From positions 1-7,118 of the forward strand of contig JAGVFD010000256.1 of the NCBI GenBank assembly GCA_020057805.1: a DNA stretch of 7,118 nucleotides, read 5' to 3'. Below are positions 5,719 through 7,118 of the stretch, piece after piece. The notes under the pieces are model-generated. The model saw only the letters and a list, made by a program, of their open reading frames with translations. It did no database searches and was not told the DNA's origin. Position numbers and translations under genes: made by a program. The stretch comes from Sideroxydans sp. GTDB taxonomy: Bacteria; Pseudomonadota; Gammaproteobacteria; Burkholderiales; Gallionellaceae. How positions within the stretch are numbered: position 1 is the first letter of the stretch; the number at the start of each line of letters is the position of its first letter.

Positions 5719-7118
5719 TTACGCCTCGATTCCCGAAAACTGTGTGCGATGTAACTGCGCGTAGACCTTGCCTTTAGACAGTAATTCAGCGTGAGTGCCC
5801 GCTTCTACAATCTGGCCTTTTTGCAACACGACGATGCGGTCGGCTTTTTCAATGGTGGACAAACGATGCGCAACGACGAGTGAGGTGCGGCCTTGCATTA
5901 GGGTTTCCAATGCAGCTTGCACGTGACGTTCAGATTCGCTGTCCAGCGCGGAGGTGGCTTCGTCCAAAATCAGAATTGGGGCATCCTTCAAAATGGCGCG
6001 CGCAATGGCGATGCGTTGGCGCTGCCCACCCGAAAGTCGCACGCCTTTTTCGCCTACCAAGGTGTCCAATCCTAGGGGCATGTCGCGGATAAATTCCATG
6101 GCATGCGCTGCGGTAGCCGCCGCGACAATTTCGGCTTCGGGCACTTCGCGTATTTGGCCATAAGCAATGTTGGCGGCGATGGTGTCGTTAAATAGCACCA
6201 CTTCTTGACTCACCAAGGCAATGTTGGCACGCAGACTAGCCAGCGATACATCAGCTAAATCATAGCCATCCAAGGTGATGCGTCCCTGCGTAGGTAAATA
6301 AAAGCGAGGCACTAAATTAGCCAACGTGCTTTTGCCACTGCCCGATGCGCCCACCAAAGCGAGGGATTGCCCCGCTGGAATATCCAAGCAGATGTCGTTC
6401 AACGCTAAACGTTCATCCAACTGATAGGACAAGCTGATGTGCTCAAACGCCAGTGCGCCCTTGGCGCGAGGCATGTCACGCTTGCCGCTATCCACTTCGC
6501 TGGCGGTGTCGATTAGCTCGAATACACTTTCCGCTGCGGCCAAGCCGCGTTGGATATATTCATTGATACTGGTGATGCGTTTGAGCGGCGCGGTGAGCAT
6601 CAACATGGCGGTCACAAAAGACAAGAATCCGCCGACGGTAGTGGCGTCGCTTTTCGCTTGATCAATGGCGAGGAAGATAACAAAAGACAGTGCCACCGCC
6701 GCCACCATTTGTACGATGGGCACATTCGCTAGGGCTGCCATGGCCTGCTTCATCATGTGGCGGCGCACCCAATTAATTTCTTCGTTAAAGCGTGCTTGCT
6801 CGTACTGTTGCCCGCCGAACAACTTCACCACTTTATGCGCGGTGACGCTTTCTTCAATCACTTGGGTGATGCTGCCCATCGCGATTTGCGTGTCGCGACT
6901 AGCATTGCGTAAGCGACGGTTAATGGTGTGAATCACCAAGGCCACAATGGGCGCGACCACTAGAGAAATAAGCGTGAGCTTCCAATCCAGATAGAACAAC
7001 CAGCCGAGCAAACCAACGATGATGATGGAATCACGAATGGTGATGGTGACCACGCTGGTGGCAGCAGCCGTGACGTTGGTCACGTCGTAAGTAAGTTTGG
7101 AAATGAGCAAGCCTGTGG
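5719..7118 (-). CDS. msbA: MsbA-type lipid A/phospholipid ABC exporter, 3' part (5' end beyond the window)
   Basis: Half-transporter, working as a homodimer in the inner membrane, that flips lipid A-core (and phospholipids) to the periplasmic leaflet using ATP. About 465 codons are visible of roughly 580 usual. The frame stays open through the right edge, where TGLLISKLTYD matches the mid-transmembrane region of MsbA, so about 115-120 N-terminal residues are missing and the TTG at 7110 is not the start. Counting from that TTG, later membrane helices lie at about 25-64 and 128-175. The ATPase domain has Walker A GASGSGKST (254-262), Q-loop Gln302, signature LSGGQRQ (359-365), Walker B ILILDE (379-384), D-loop SALD and H-loop His415 in AHRLSTIEKAD. 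All catalytic residues are present. MsbA is favoured over other ABC exporters by the overall wording (LKRITSINEYIQRGLAAAESVF, read in two pieces). No lpxK follows; the peroxiredoxin promoter comes next, and no terminator is visible. Confidence 0.9.
   Translation of the reverse strand, partial: TGLLISKLTYDVTNVTAAATSVVTITIRDSIIIVGLLGWLFYLDWKLTLISLVVAPIVALVIHTINRRLRNASRDTQIAMGSITQVIEESVTAHKVVKLFGGQQYEQARFNEEINWVRRHMMKQAMAALANVPIVQMVAAVALSFVIFLAIDQAKSDATTVGGFLSFVTAMLMLTAPLKRITSINEYIQRGLAAAESVFELIDTASEVDSGKRDMPRAKGALAFEHISLSYQLDERLALNDICLDIPAGQSLALVGASGSGKSTLANLVPRFYLPTQGRITLDGYDLADVSLASLRANIALVSQEVVLFNDTIAANIAYGQIREVPEAEIVAAATAAHAMEFIRDMPLGLDTLVGEKGVRLSGGQRQRIAIARAILKDAPILILDEATSALDSESERHVQAALETLMQGRTSLVVAHRLSTIEKADRIVVLQKGQIVEAGTHAELLSKGKVYAQLHRTQFSGIEA

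Noticed and set aside
7081..7110. TTG at 7110 as the start of the ABC exporter
   Set aside because: The frame stays open to the window edge and the two codons before it (Thr-Gly) fit the MsbA family, so the gene is cut by the edge.
1..7118. tRNA, rRNA, CRISPR array, insertion sequence or phage-type defence genes
   Set aside because: No cloverleaf-like region, regular spaced repeats, transposase motifs or terminal inverted repeats were seen. The strand is almost fully occupied by recognisable housekeeping genes.

Overview
The window holds six genes, all on the minus strand, so it reads from right to left. In transcription order they are: the 3' part of an msbA-type lipid A/phospholipid flippase gene (cut by the right edge), a typical 2-Cys peroxiredoxin, a sodium:solute symporter, phoB, phoR, and a membrane-anchored PAS sensor whose frame stops inside its second PAS domain near the left edge. 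Base composition is roughly balanced. The PhoB effector domain, the short PhoR (two membrane helices, PAS, HisKA, ATPase) and the MsbA-type exporter all point to a proteobacterium. The wording of the PhoB and PhoR core motifs reminds me most of Betaproteobacteria, with Gammaproteobacteria the alternative. This is from memory of family sequences, not a search.

Right part (about 5000-7118): the MsbA fragment keeps the later membrane helices and a complete ATPase domain. Its stop is followed within about 25 bases by a good sigma70-type promoter (TTGACA, 16 bp, extended -10) for the peroxiredoxin. That gene has a strong ribosome binding site and ends in a textbook intrinsic terminator with a perfect 12-bp stem and a T-rich tail, so it looks like a single-gene transcription unit.

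Middle (about 2600-4910): the symporter gene lies downstream of that terminator. Exactly at its stop codon begins a run of three 11-base direct repeats that reads as a Pho box, placed upstream of phoB with a -10-like hexamer at the spacing seen in classical PhoB-activated promoters. This predicts that phoB-phoR is autoregulated. phoR follows phoB after about 75 bases, with a TATAAT in the gap but no convincing -35.

Left part (1-1300): a six-helix membrane protein with PAS domains and no visible output domain follows phoR on the same strand. The conserved second PAS domain is interrupted by TGA at 32-34, and the sequence beyond it resumes PAS-like residues in another frame. A frameshift (real or an assembly error) is therefore likely.

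No RNA genes, insertion sequences, CRISPR arrays or attachment sites were seen. Gene content is ordinary core genome. The items most worth a second look are the interrupted PAS sensor and the three-unit Pho box, not a new system.
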